Assembly: GCA_963774075.1 (NCBI GenBank)
Contig: CAVZDP010000001.1
Coordinates: 62,001 to 126,000 of the forward strand
DNA length: 64,000 nucleotides
From: JBBQNR01 sp963774075
GTDB lineage: Bacteria; Actinomycetota; Thermoleophilia; Solirubrobacterales; JBBDJG01
Reading direction: 5' to 3'
Below, one piece after another: positions 15,942-24,256 of this stretch (the stretch's first letter is position 1; each line of letters starts with the position of its first letter). The notes under the pieces were generated by a model, which saw nothing but the letters and a program-made list of their open reading frames with translations, had not been told where the DNA came from and ran no database searches. The translations under genes and the position numbers were made by a program.

Positions 15942-16706
15942 GTGACCGCCGCCCCATCAGATGCGACCGTGGCGATTCCGGCTCGCCTCAGGTCCTACCG
16001 TCTTGAACGTAAGGTCCTGGCCGATATTTGCGGCAAGACGATGCTGCGGCGCACCTACGAGGTGGCGCTGGCCGCCGAATGCGGTCCGGTGATGGTCCTC
16101 ACCGACTCCGAGGAGGTCTTGGCGGAGGTCGAGTCTTTCGGCGGGGACGCGCGCATGACCGATCCCGACCTGCCCTCGGGAACGGCCCGGATCGCGTCCG
16201 TCGTGGACGACCTCACGACGGACGTCGTGATCAACCTGCAGGGCGACGCTCCGCTGGCGGACCCGGAGGTGATCGCGCGCAGCGCCCGCGAAGCGGCGCA
16301 GACTGGCGCCCCGGTGACGATCGCCGTGTACCGGATCACCCGGCCCGGGGACGTGCACGACGACGCCGTGACGAAGATCCTCCGCGGCCATGACGGCCGG
16401 GTGCTCTACTGCTCGCGCAGCCCGGTCCCCCATGTGCGGGAAGTGGCCCCCGAGGATTGGGCCTCGACCGTAAATTTTTGGGCTCCCGTCGGGTTATACG
16501 CATACCAGCGTGACTTCCTGAGGACCTTTCCCGCACTGCCGGAGAGCGAGCTTGCGCGCGTCGAGCGGCTCGAGCAGCTCCAATGGCTGGAGGCGGGGGT
16601 CCGGATTCACAGCTTCGAGAGCGATCCCATGCCCGGACCATCCGTCAACACCCTGGACCAGCTCGAGCGGGTGCGCGAGATCTTCGCCCAGGGCGGCCTG
16701 CGATGA
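15942..16706 (+). CDS. kdsB: 3-deoxy-manno-octulosonate cytidylyltransferase (CMP-Kdo synthetase)
   Basis: 254 residues from a GTG start. The nucleotide-binding start VAIPARLRSYRLERKVLADI matches the KdsB form of IPARxxSxRLPxKPLxxI. The family's NVQGDEP motif is NLQGDAPLADPE here, with Glu changed to Ala. Later signatures are YCSRSPVPHV, VGLYAYQRDFL, ERLEQLQWLEAG and the SVNTLDQLERV end. KdsB activates Kdo with CTP to CMP-Kdo. It is the first gene of a compact operon with kdsD (ATGA overlap) and kdsA. Kdo is best known from Gram-negative LPS and capsules, so its presence here is notable. Confidence 0.88.
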   Translation: MTAAPSDATVAIPARLRSYRLERKVLADICGKTMLRRTYEVALAAECGPVMVLTDSEEVLAEVESFGGDARMTDPDLPSGTARIASVVDDLTTDVVINLQGDAPLADPEVIARSAREAAQTGAPVTIAVYRITRPGDVHDDAVTKILRGHDGRVLYCSRSPVPHVREVAPEDWASTVNFWAPVGLYAYQRDFLRTFPALPESELARVERLEQLQWLEAGVRIHSFESDPMPGPSVNTLDQLERVREIFAQGGLR

Positions 16707-17713
16707 ATCCGGCGGCGGCCGTGGCGGCGGGGGTCGACGTCGATCTGCGCGAGGTCGGCAGGAGCACGATCGCCGAGGAGGCGGCCGCGCTCAGCCGGCT
16801 GCACGAGAACCTGGGCCCCTCTTTCGATGAAGCGGCCACCGCCCTGGTCGGGCTGCGTGGGAAGGTGCTCACTCTCGGCGTCGGGAAGTCGGGCCACGCC
16901 GCACAGAAAGTGGCCGGCACGCTGCGCTCGGTCGGGTTGCCGGCTCTTTTCCTGAACGCCTCGGACTCTCTGCACGGCGATCTGGGCGTGGTGGAAGCCG
17001 GCGACGTGGCCATGCTCTTCTCCAAGAGCGGCACGACGCAGGAGCTCCTGGTGCTGATCCCGCACCTGCGCAGCCGCGGCGTGCGCCTGATCGCGGTCGT
17101 GGGGAACGCCGACTCTCCGGCCGCTCGTCGGTGCGACATCGTCCTCGACGCCTCCGTCGAGCGCGAGGGATGCCCGATGGGCGTGGCCCCGATGGCCAGC
17201 ATCATCGTGGCGCTGGCGCTGGGCGACGCACTTGCCGCGGCCGTGACGCAGGCCAGGGGCTTCACGTCGGAGGACTTCGCGCGACTCCACCCGGCCGGCG
17301 CGCTCGGCGCCCAGCTTTCCCTGAGCGTGAGCGACGTCATGCGCCGGAACGACGACCTCTCGGCGGTGGGCACCGATGCCACGCTCTTGGAGGCTGTCCT
17401 CGAGATCACGCGCACGCGCTCGGGGGCGGTGTGCATACTCGATGGCGACGAGCGGCTCGCCGGCTTCGTGACGGACGGCGACGTCCGCCGTCAGGTGCTG
17501 AAGACGAGCGACCTCGCCGGCATCGAGGTGACCGAGATCATGAACCGCTCGCCACTGACCGTGCGTCCCGAGCTCCCGCTCTCGCAGGCCCTCCTGGTCC
17601 TCGAGCAGGGCCCGAGGCAGGGGTTCCTGCAGGCGCCCGTCGTCGACGAGGACGGGCGCTGCGTCGGGCTCGTGAGGCTGCACGAGGTCGTGCGGGCGCA
17701 CCTCCCCGGGTGA
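16703..17713 (+). CDS. kdsD: D-arabinose 5-phosphate isomerase
   Basis: 336 residues from the ATG overlapping the kdsB stop. It has an N-terminal SIS domain (LTLGVGKSGHAAQKVAGTL, FSKSGTTQELLVLIP, HPAGALGAQLS) and two CBS domains from about residue 205 (VSDVMRRNDDL, VTEIMNRSPLTV). This is the KpsF/GutQ/KdsD architecture. The enzyme converts ribulose 5-phosphate to arabinose 5-phosphate, the substrate of KdsA. Placing it between kdsB and kdsA leaves little doubt about the pathway. The GREPs of the two CBS domains may sense a nucleotide, as in other family members, but this is inference. Confidence 0.93.
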   Translation: MNPAAAVAAGVDVDLREVGRSTIAEEAAALSRLHENLGPSFDEAATALVGLRGKVLTLGVGKSGHAAQKVAGTLRSVGLPALFLNASDSLHGDLGVVEAGDVAMLFSKSGTTQELLVLIPHLRSRGVRLIAVVGNADSPAARRCDIVLDASVEREGCPMGVAPMASIIVALALGDALAAAVTQARGFTSEDFARLHPAGALGAQLSLSVSDVMRRNDDLSAVGTDATLLEAVLEITRTRSGAVCILDGDERLAGFVTDGDVRRQVLKTSDLAGIEVTEIMNRSPLTVRPELPLSQALLVLEQGPRQGFLQAPVVDEDGRCVGLVRLHEVVRAHLPG

Positions 17714-17721
17714 GGTAGCGA

Positions 17722-18564
17722 GTGGACCGCGGCGGCGAGCCTGCGCGCGTCGAGATCGGCTCCGACGTCGTCATCGGGGACGGAGGGCTGGCCCTCCTCT
17801 CGGGGCCGTGCGTGCTCGAGAGCAGGGAGATCGCGCTCGAGGTCGCGAGCGAGCTCGCGGGGACCTGCGCCCGCCTCGGGGTGCCGTTCGTGTTCAAGGC
17901 GAGCTTCGACAAGGCCAACCGCACCTCCGTCGGCTCTTTTCGCTCGATCGGTTTCGAGGCCGGGCTGGCCATCCTCGCCGAGGTGCGCGAGCGGGTGGGC
18001 GTCCCGGTGATGACCGACGTCCACGAGAGCTGGCAGGTGGAGCCTGTGGCTCGCGTCGCCGACGTGCTGCAAATTCCGGCGTTTCTCTGCCGCCAGACCG
18101 ACCTGCTCGCCGCCGCCGGCGCCTCGGGGCGGGCGGTGAACGTCAAGAAGGGGCAGTTCATGGCTCCGGCCGACATGGGCTACGCCGTGGAGAAGGTCCG
18201 CTCCGGCGGTGGGGCCGGCGTGCTTCTCACCGAGCGCGGTACGACGTTCGGGTACCACGACCTCGTGGTGGACTTCCGAGGGCTGGCGGTGATGCGGCGC
18301 TTCGCGCCGGTGGTCTTCGACGCCACCCACACCGTGCAGTCGCCCGGCGGTGCGGGCGGAAAGTCCGGAGGGGACCGCGAGTACGCCGGACGGCTCGCGC
18401 GCGCGGCGGTCGCGTTCGGGGTGGACGCCCTGTTCCTGGAGACACATCCGCGGCCGGACGAGGCGCCGAGCGACGGGCCGATCATGCTTCCCCTCGCCCG
18501 CGTCGAGCACTTTCTGAGCGAGTGCCTGGCGGTGCACTCGGCCAGAGAGCGCGTGGTCACTTGA
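17722..18564 (+). CDS. kdsA: 3-deoxy-8-phosphooctulonate synthase (Kdo-8-phosphate synthase)
   Basis: 280 residues from a GTG start, 8 bases after kdsD. KdsA signatures are SGPCVLESREIALEVA near residue 27, FKASFDKANRTSVGSFRSIG, PVMTDVHE, NVKKGQFMAP and DATHTVQSPGG. The Cys in GPC and the later His, Glu and Asp match the metal-dependent class of the family. It condenses phosphoenolpyruvate with arabinose 5-phosphate. The phosphatase KdsC that should follow is not recognisable in the operon; the HAD domain at 19781 is a candidate. The stop overlaps the next start by 4 bases (TTGA). Confidence 0.93.
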   Translation: MDRGGEPARVEIGSDVVIGDGGLALLSGPCVLESREIALEVASELAGTCARLGVPFVFKASFDKANRTSVGSFRSIGFEAGLAILAEVRERVGVPVMTDVHESWQVEPVARVADVLQIPAFLCRQTDLLAAAGASGRAVNVKKGQFMAPADMGYAVEKVRSGGGAGVLLTERGTTFGYHDLVVDFRGLAVMRRFAPVVFDATHTVQSPGGAGGKSGGDREYAGRLARAAVAFGVDALFLETHPRPDEAPSDGPIMLPLARVEHFLSECLAVHSARERVVT

Positions 18565-19823
18565 GCTACCTGTTCGTCTTCCGGGCCTCGCCGGACATCG
18601 ATCACATGGCGCCCCTCGCCTGGCGGCTCCTCGAGGATGGCGAGGAGGTGCACGTGGTGCTCTCTCGCGGCTACGACCCGCGCGGCGACCACCGGCTGGA
18701 GCTGCTGGGGCGCTACCCGAAGTTCCGCCTGCACGAGACCTGGCCGGCATCCGGTAGCGCGCTGAAGGGATACCTGCGCAGCACCCTTCCCTACGCCCTC
18801 GTGTTGTTGAAGCGGAGTGGGGCGCGCCTCGTCGCCGTCGAGTGGGGCTACGGCCTGCGGGCGGCGTATGAACGACCACGGTCGCTCTCCGGCGCAATCG
18901 CGGCGGCTCGCAGCCTGGCACGATCGTTGGTCAAGGCGCGCGAGCCGACACAGGTACGAAGCAACTACCTCGTCGCGGCCAGGTTGCTCGGGTTGGCGAC
19001 CGTCTCCCTTCCGCATGGAGTCACGGTCACCTACGAGGCTCCAAACGAGCAGTTGCTGGGACTGCTCGAGCGCGATGAGCTGGACTGGAGCAACCGCAAC
19101 CAGTTCGACGCGTTCGTCTTCAACACCGAGCACCACAGGCAGTGGTACGTCGAGCATGCGAAGGTAGACCCGCATGTGATGCAGACGTGGGGGTCGCTGC
19201 GCTGGGCGCCCCAGTGGTTCGAGCTCAACATGCGCCTGGCTCCACCGTTCGAGTGGCCCGACGGCGAGGACGGGCGCGTGAAAGTCGTGTACATGCTGCC
19301 CAAGTGGCGGAACCGGGTCCACGCCGACGAGGTCGTGGAGCTGGTGAGACGCCTGCACGTGCTCGACTTCGTCTCGCTGGCGATCATGGGACATCCCCGG
19401 CTCGCCGGCGCCAACGGCAGCGATCCGCTGCGCTCGGCCGCGGGGATCGACTGGTCGCGGGTCCATGACCTCGATGGTGAGCCCTCGGTATCGGTGATCC
19501 GGGCCTGCGACGTCCTCATGACCGTCGGCTCGTCGATCGCGCTCGAAGCGGTCATGCAGGACAAGGTCCTCCTGAACCCCGTCTACACCCAGGAGCTCTC
19601 GTCGCTGTTCGAGGCGATCCCGGGGTCGAGCGTCGTGGCACGCAACCCCGGCGAGGTGGTCGACTACCTCGCCGCGCACGCGGGCGGATCACCGCACCGT
19701 ATGGACGACGCCACTCGCGAGGCGCTGATGCGCCAGGCCGTGTACGGAAACCGCGGCGCGCCTTTCGACGTGCTGGGCTACTACTCCGAGCGCGTCAGGG
19801 AACTGGCGGGCGCGGCGAGCTGA
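18561..19823 (+). CDS. putative GT-B fold glycosyltransferase of the Kdo operon
   Basis: 420 residues from a TTG that overlaps the kdsA stop (TTGA). The first half is Rossmann-like (SYLFVFRASPDIDHMAPLAW, LHETWPASGS). The second half has VVYMLPKWRNRVH, LAIMGHPRLAG and the GT-B acceptor-side pattern CDVLMTVGSSIALEAVMQDK followed by VLLNPVY. It resembles capsule and CDP-glycerol-type transferases and UDP-GlcNAc 2-epimerase-like folds rather than a named family. Position after kdsB-kdsD-kdsA makes a Kdo transferase a reasonable guess. Its 3' end overlaps the convergent gene at 19781 by 43 bases. Confidence 0.65.
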   Translation: MSYLFVFRASPDIDHMAPLAWRLLEDGEEVHVVLSRGYDPRGDHRLELLGRYPKFRLHETWPASGSALKGYLRSTLPYALVLLKRSGARLVAVEWGYGLRAAYERPRSLSGAIAAARSLARSLVKAREPTQVRSNYLVAARLLGLATVSLPHGVTVTYEAPNEQLLGLLERDELDWSNRNQFDAFVFNTEHHRQWYVEHAKVDPHVMQTWGSLRWAPQWFELNMRLAPPFEWPDGEDGRVKVVYMLPKWRNRVHADEVVELVRRLHVLDFVSLAIMGHPRLAGANGSDPLRSAAGIDWSRVHDLDGEPSVSVIRACDVLMTVGSSIALEAVMQDKVLLNPVYTQELSSLFEAIPGSSVVARNPGEVVDYLAAHAGGSPHRMDDATREALMRQAVYGNRGAPFDVLGYYSERVRELAGAAS

Positions 19824-20929
19824 GCTCCGACGTCCACCCCCGCGCTGCTGCTCCAGGCGTCGAGCAGGCGCCGGGTGACCGGTCCCGGCGCGTCCTCCCA
19901 GGTCCGCTCGCCGTCGAGGGACGCCAACGGCAGGATGCAGAACGGCAACCCGACGATGAACGCCTCCGCGCTCTCCTCAAGCTGTGAGCGGTCGATCGCC
20001 TGCTCGACCAGGCGCAGGCCTTCGTCCCGCGCCAGCTCGCGCAGCCACTCCTCGGCGACGCTCGGCGCGGCGCCCGACTGTTCGAGCAGCAGGGCATCGC
20101 CCTTGGCGGCGCAGAGCTGACCTCCCCAGAGATCGTGTAGCGCGCGGCCGTCTTCCTCCGCGAGCGGCCAGCCGCTCCAGCGCTTGCGCGCGGTTGTTGC
20201 CGCGAGGGCCACGCCGCCGTCCCTCGTGGGCGCCAGGAGCTCACCGAGTGCGGCGGCCACGTGGCGGAGCGGACGGCACGAGACGTGATGGCCGAGCTGC
20301 CCATCCACCACGTCGGCGAACGCCGCATGCCCTGGGGCCGAGATAGAGATCGTGAAGACCTGCTCATCACCATCCTCCGCTGACCGTTCCAGTGCGGCTC
20401 TCACCGTGGCCTCGAGCTCGCCCGGCGAGGGGAGCGGGCGGATGGCGGCGCGCTCGGCCAGCTCGCGGGCGCGCCGCGCGTGCCGCTCGAGACGCAGGGG
20501 GCGGCCGGCGAACGTGCGTCCGATTTCCGTCGTGGTGGCGAGGTGTCCCGGTATCACGGCCGGAAGCTCGCCGCTGCCGAGCCCGAAGCCCGGCACCTCC
20601 GAGACGTCGGCGCAGCGCCAGGCCGTCGTGTGCACGGCTCGATCGTCGACGTATACGTCGGCGCTGGGCTTTCCGAAGCAGAGCTCGTCGTAGGAGACTC
20701 CCCACTCCTCGAGCTGACGCTTCGTGACGGGCTCCCAGTCGATGCCGGTGGCGGTCCCCCTCGCGGTGAGGATGATGATCCGGTGCCCCGCCCGGGCGAG
20801 CCCGTTCAAGCGGTCGATCGCCCACGGGAACGGCTCGGCCGACTCGTAGTCGCCGAAGGTGTTCGAGCAGAGGGTCCCGTCGAGGTCGAAGCAGATGGTC
20901 TTCTCGGAATCGGGGAGCGGATCGCTCAA
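19781..20929 (-). CDS. HAD-like phosphatase fused to a class IV aminotransferase-like domain
   Basis: 382 residues. The first 105 are a HAD domain with the nucleophile motif TICFDLDGTLCSN, ILTARGTATGIDW and YDELCFGKPSADVYVDDRA, the type found in capsule loci. The rest follows the branched-chain/D-amino-acid aminotransferase (class IV) fold: TTTEIGRTFAGRPLRLERHA, QVFTISIS and the end LEESAEAFIVGLPFCILPLA. I could not locate the usual PLP lysine and ExxxxN segment, so that half may be inactive. The TTG at 20929 overlaps the previous stop (TTGA); a GTG at 20983 is an alternative. The HAD domain could replace the missing KdsC, by inference. Confidence 0.65.
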   Translation of the reverse strand: MSDPLPDSEKTICFDLDGTLCSNTFGDYESAEPFPWAIDRLNGLARAGHRIIILTARGTATGIDWEPVTKRQLEEWGVSYDELCFGKPSADVYVDDRAVHTTAWRCADVSEVPGFGLGSGELPAVIPGHLATTTEIGRTFAGRPLRLERHARRARELAERAAIRPLPSPGELEATVRAALERSAEDGDEQVFTISISAPGHAAFADVVDGQLGHHVSCRPLRHVAAALGELLAPTRDGGVALAATTARKRWSGWPLAEEDGRALHDLWGGQLCAAKGDALLLEQSGAAPSVAEEWLRELARDEGLRLVEQAIDRSQLEESAEAFIVGLPFCILPLASLDGERTWEDAPGPVTRRLLDAWSSSAGVDVGAQLAAPASSLTRSE

Positions 20930-21999
20930 GAAAATGCGAGGGCTGCTGTCGTCGGGGCGGACTGGGCGGGCAGCCGATCCCACACGTCTTCCATCACGCG
21001 GACGACCATCCGTCCGTCCTCGCCCGTCGCGGGCGGCGGCACGCCCTGCTCCAAGGCGGCGTAGAGCTGTCCGACGTGCACGTGCAGGTCGGGCATGTCG
21101 CGCATCGCGCCCGTCGCCACCTTGGCGCTGTTGACGACGGTCCCGATCACGAGCTGGGGCACGATCTCGAGGTTGAAGAGCGCTTTGGATAGAAGCCGTG
21201 GCAGGCGCCTGTTGCGGTGCACGGTGGTCACCTCACCCACGAGGTCCGCATGCAGCATTCCCCGGGTGCCGTACACGCGTAGGAACTTCGCGTACGGGCG
21301 AGCACGGAGAGAGACAGTCATGACGCCGGCGCTCGATGCCCCCTGAAGGAGCACCGTGAGCTCGGTCGGAGACTCGCTGGACTCTCTCGATCCGCCCATG
21401 ATCGCCCCGGCGACGCAATCGATCTCGCCCATGAACGCCGCCTGTAGGTAGATCAGGTGCGGAAGGTAGTTCGTGAACGCGCCCCCGGGCAGCCGGTGGG
21501 CCCAGTGCGCACCTGCCGCTCCGGTCCATGAGTCAGCCTCCTCGGAAAGCCCGTAGTAGGAGTCGACGTGCAGGACCTCGCCGATCCTTCCGGCGGCCAC
21601 GAGCTCACGAGCCTTGACCACGGACGGCTTGCAGAGGTAGTTGTGGTTCGCCGCGAGGGTGACATCGTGGCGGCGGGCCGCAACGATTGCGTCGTCCGCA
21701 TCGGCCACGCTCAAGGCGATCGGCTTCTCCACCAGCACGTGGCAGCCAGCCTCTGCGGCCTGCACCGCGAGCGTCGCGTGGCTCGCCGGCGGGGTGAGGA
21801 CGTGGACGGCGTCGGGACGCTCGGCCTCGAGCAACTCGCCGACGTCGGTGTATACACGGGCAGCGCGCGTCAGAGCCGCCGTACGGGTTGCCTTCTGCTC
21901 GTCCCGGTCGCAGACCGCGACGATCTGCACGCCCGCTCGGGACAACGCACTGATGTGCATCCCGGCGATACGGCCGCAGCCGATCAGTGCTGCTCGCAT
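20926..21999 (-). CDS. Gfo/Idh/MocA-family oxidoreductase
   Basis: 357 residues from the ATG at 21999. The N-terminal NAD(P)-binding domain starts MRAALIGCGRIAGMH and includes LTPPASHATLAV and the signature VEKPIALSVADADDA. The C-terminal alpha/beta domain has GAHWAHRLPGGAFTNYLPHL. The family oxidises or reduces nucleotide sugars or free sugars. It is a close paralogue of the protein at 44559, sharing long stretches (for example PYAKFLRVYGTRGMLHADL against PYAKYVRVFGTKGILHADL). It is followed by the HAD fusion with a 4-base overlap. The substrate is unknown. Confidence 0.85.
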   Translation of the reverse strand: MRAALIGCGRIAGMHISALSRAGVQIVAVCDRDEQKATRTAALTRAARVYTDVGELLEAERPDAVHVLTPPASHATLAVQAAEAGCHVLVEKPIALSVADADDAIVAARRHDVTLAANHNYLCKPSVVKARELVAAGRIGEVLHVDSYYGLSEEADSWTGAAGAHWAHRLPGGAFTNYLPHLIYLQAAFMGEIDCVAGAIMGGSRESSESPTELTVLLQGASSAGVMTVSLRARPYAKFLRVYGTRGMLHADLVGEVTTVHRNRRLPRLLSKALFNLEIVPQLVIGTVVNSAKVATGAMRDMPDLHVHVGQLYAALEQGVPPPATGEDGRMVVRVMEDVWDRLPAQSAPTTAALAFS

Positions 22000-22021
22000 C
22001 CTTGAAAGAACGTCCGGGAGG

Positions 22022-23041
22022 TCAGGTTCTTTCAGCCGAGCGCGCCGAATCGAAGGGTCGGCGGCATATCCGCCCGATAGCCCGAAGCGCCCGGGCGGGA
22101 TCCTGGAGCGTTGCGACAAGCACCTGAGGAAGAGCAATCAGCGTGAGTCGCAGAGCCTCGAGATGTCGTCCCCCTTCGAGTGCCTGCCGCAGGCGCGCTG
22201 CGGCCAGGACCGCTCGGAAGTGGCGAAGGCGCCTGCGCGCGACCCCTTGCTGGTCGGCCGTCAGCGTGCCGTGGGAAGAGAGCCGGCAATAGTTTGCGAC
22301 CTTGGCCTCGGTCATCAGCAAGCGGTTTCGCGACATCGAAGCAGAATGCAAGCGGTAGACCGCGAGAGGTTCCCGCGTGACGACGACGTCGTAGCCGGCC
22401 TGCACGATCCGGATCCAGAGATCCCACTCGTCCACGCCAGCGGCGTCTGGGTCGAGGCCACCGACCTCGTCGAACGCGCAGCGACGGAAAAGTGCGCGCG
22501 CGAAGACCGTGTTGTCGCGCACCAGTGTGTCGAGGGAGACGTCCTCCTCCCAACCGTGGCGATCCGCCCACGTGTCGGGCTCGAACCCGCCGGGGCCGTA
22601 GAGCATCGCGTCGCACCCGACGATTCCAACGCGGCTCCCCTTCGCCTGCTCCTCGTCATACAGGGCAAGCATGCGCTGTAAGTAGTCCTCACGCAGCCAG
22701 TCGTCGTGGTCCAGCAGCAGCACGAGCTCCGTATCGGGCGCCTCGGCGACGCCGCGGTTTCGAGCCGCCACGACACCGAGGTTTCGATCGAGACGGATCA
22801 GGCGAAAGCGGTCGGGGTATCGATCGGCGTATGCGGCCGCAATCCGTTCCGAGCCGTCGCTGGAGGCGTCGTCGACGAGTATCGCGCCCCATCCGCCCCG
22901 GGTCTGGGCGAGAAGCGAGTCGAGCGTCTTGCCGAGGAAGGTCGCCGCGTTGTGGATCGGCACCACAACCGCGACCCGCTTCGCCTCTTGTCGAACATGG
23001 GGCAGCTCGAGTGCTGACGCGGGTAGCGGAACACCGCTCAT
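22022..23041 (-). CDS. family 2 glycosyltransferase
   Basis: 339 residues. The GT-A fold begins at about residue 23 (VAVVVPIHNAATFLGKTLDS), continues with LVDDASSDGSERIAA, and carries the metal-binding motif LLDHDDWLREDYLQ near 112. VGGLDPDAAGVDEWDLWIR holds the ED-like acceptor motif. No membrane span is seen apart from a weakly hydrophobic stretch near 290. GT2 enzymes add sugars from nucleotide donors on the cytoplasmic face before flipping. It lies between a GT4 enzyme and a Gfo/Idh gene on the same strand. Confidence 0.9.
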   Translation of the reverse strand: MSGVPLPASALELPHVRQEAKRVAVVVPIHNAATFLGKTLDSLLAQTRGGWGAILVDDASSDGSERIAAAYADRYPDRFRLIRLDRNLGVVAARNRGVAEAPDTELVLLLDHDDWLREDYLQRMLALYDEEQAKGSRVGIVGCDAMLYGPGGFEPDTWADRHGWEEDVSLDTLVRDNTVFARALFRRCAFDEVGGLDPDAAGVDEWDLWIRIVQAGYDVVVTREPLAVYRLHSASMSRNRLLMTEAKVANYCRLSSHGTLTADQQGVARRRLRHFRAVLAAARLRQALEGGRHLEALRLTLIALPQVLVATLQDPARALRAIGRICRRPFDSARSAERT

Positions 23042-23050
23042 GCTGCGTAA

Positions 23051-24187
23051 CTAACGGATCGGGTAGGCGACTTCTTGGAGCCGCGGGCCAACGACGGACT
23101 CGTAGACACCAATGATGCGCCGTACGTTCTGGCGCACATCGAGGCGCGCAATGGCCTCGCGAGCCTGAGGCGCCCGCCCGTGTGCAATGGCCCGCTCGAG
23201 TCCCTCGGCCAGGGCCGCCGGGTCGCGTGCGCACAGGTAGCAGCCGGACACGTTGCGGAAGTGCTCCGGCACGTCGCCCACCGGGGTCGATACCGTCGGC
23301 AACGCGGCTGCCATCGCCTCCTTGATGACGTTTGGGGAGCCCTCGGACACAGACGTGAACACGAGCGCATCGGCTGCTGCCATCCACGTCGGGACGTCGG
23401 CGGGCGCCACCTTTCCAGCCACGCGCAGGCGCAAGCCGGGGATCTTCTTCCGGAGGCGTTCCACGCTGGCGCGGGCGAGCGGAAAGTTCTTGACGCGGCG
23501 GGCGGGGTCGGCCATGAAGATGACGGTCGGCTGATCCGGATCCCAGCCGAGGGCGCTGCGGGCCTCGTCACGAGACAGGCGATTGAACCGGTCCAGGTCC
23601 ACCCCGGTGGGGATCACATGATTGCGAGCGCGACACTGCGCGGGGAGAAGCTCCTCCATCGCAGCATTCTGCGTGGTAGTGGCGTCGGCGAGCCGAGCCG
23701 CCGCGCGATTCACCCTTGCCTGAACCGCGCTCGAGCGAGACATTCGACCGGAGGAGTCCCGGTCGCCTTGAATGTCGCCGCCGGTGAAGGAGATCACCAG
23801 CGGGGCCCGCAGCTGGAGGCGTCCGATGATTCCCATCAGGCCGTAGTAGGCATGCACGACGTCGTAGGAACCGCCGCGACGGTTGAGAGCCAACCCGCTC
23901 CCAGCGCCTCTCATGTAGTGGCGCTTGCCTGCGTAGCCGCGTACCGCCAGCACGTCCACTCCCACTCCCGCCCGGCGCAGCGCTTCGACCTCAGAACGTA
24001 CGTACGCCCCGTAGTAGGGCCGGAGAGCGTCCGGGTAGGCATTTGCCATCACCAAGACCCGGCGAATGAGGGGCGAGGAGAGCGTAGGCTCCTCGGCCTC
24101 GACCCGGTGCGCTGGCGAGGCTACCGTCCGGCTCAATTCTCTACGTCGTACTGGTCGTCGGACTCTGCTGGCATGGGCATGCTCCAT
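23051..24187 (-). CDS. family 4 glycosyltransferase
   Basis: 378 residues from the ATG at 24187; a GTG at 24250 in the same frame is possible, and neither has a clear ribosome binding site. The GT-B domains show VLVMANAYPDALRPYYGAYV, ISFTGGDIQGD, VIPTGVDLDRFN and the donor-side motif ADALVFTSVSEGSPNVIKEA with the EX7E-like spacing. The family uses nucleotide-sugar donors in glycan assembly. It is divergently transcribed from the flippase at 24257 and 9 bases before the GT2 gene, so both likely share a transcript. Confidence 0.88.
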   Translation of the reverse strand: MEHAHASRVRRPVRRRELSRTVASPAHRVEAEEPTLSSPLIRRVLVMANAYPDALRPYYGAYVRSEVEALRRAGVGVDVLAVRGYAGKRHYMRGAGSGLALNRRGGSYDVVHAYYGLMGIIGRLQLRAPLVISFTGGDIQGDRDSSGRMSRSSAVQARVNRAAARLADATTTQNAAMEELLPAQCRARNHVIPTGVDLDRFNRLSRDEARSALGWDPDQPTVIFMADPARRVKNFPLARASVERLRKKIPGLRLRVAGKVAPADVPTWMAAADALVFTSVSEGSPNVIKEAMAAALPTVSTPVGDVPEHFRNVSGCYLCARDPAALAEGLERAIAHGRAPQAREAIARLDVRQNVRRIIGVYESVVGPRLQEVAYPIR

Positions 24188-24256
24188 CAGTAAACGTCGC
24201 TCGCAGCGGGGATCTTTTGACAGTTTCCCAACCCGCCACGCGTTCATCACTGGCGC

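Noticed and set aside
17808..18560. Upstream part of a 671-codon plus-strand frame ending at 19823
   Set aside because: This part runs out of frame through kdsA; only the part from the TTG at 18561 has glycosyltransferase-like sequence, so the shorter gene was called.
15942..18564. 8-amino-Kdo (Kdo8N) pathway
   Set aside because: It would need an iron-type alcohol dehydrogenase and a dedicated aminotransferase next to the kds genes; neither is adjacent. The nearest oxidoreductases are SDR and GMC types.
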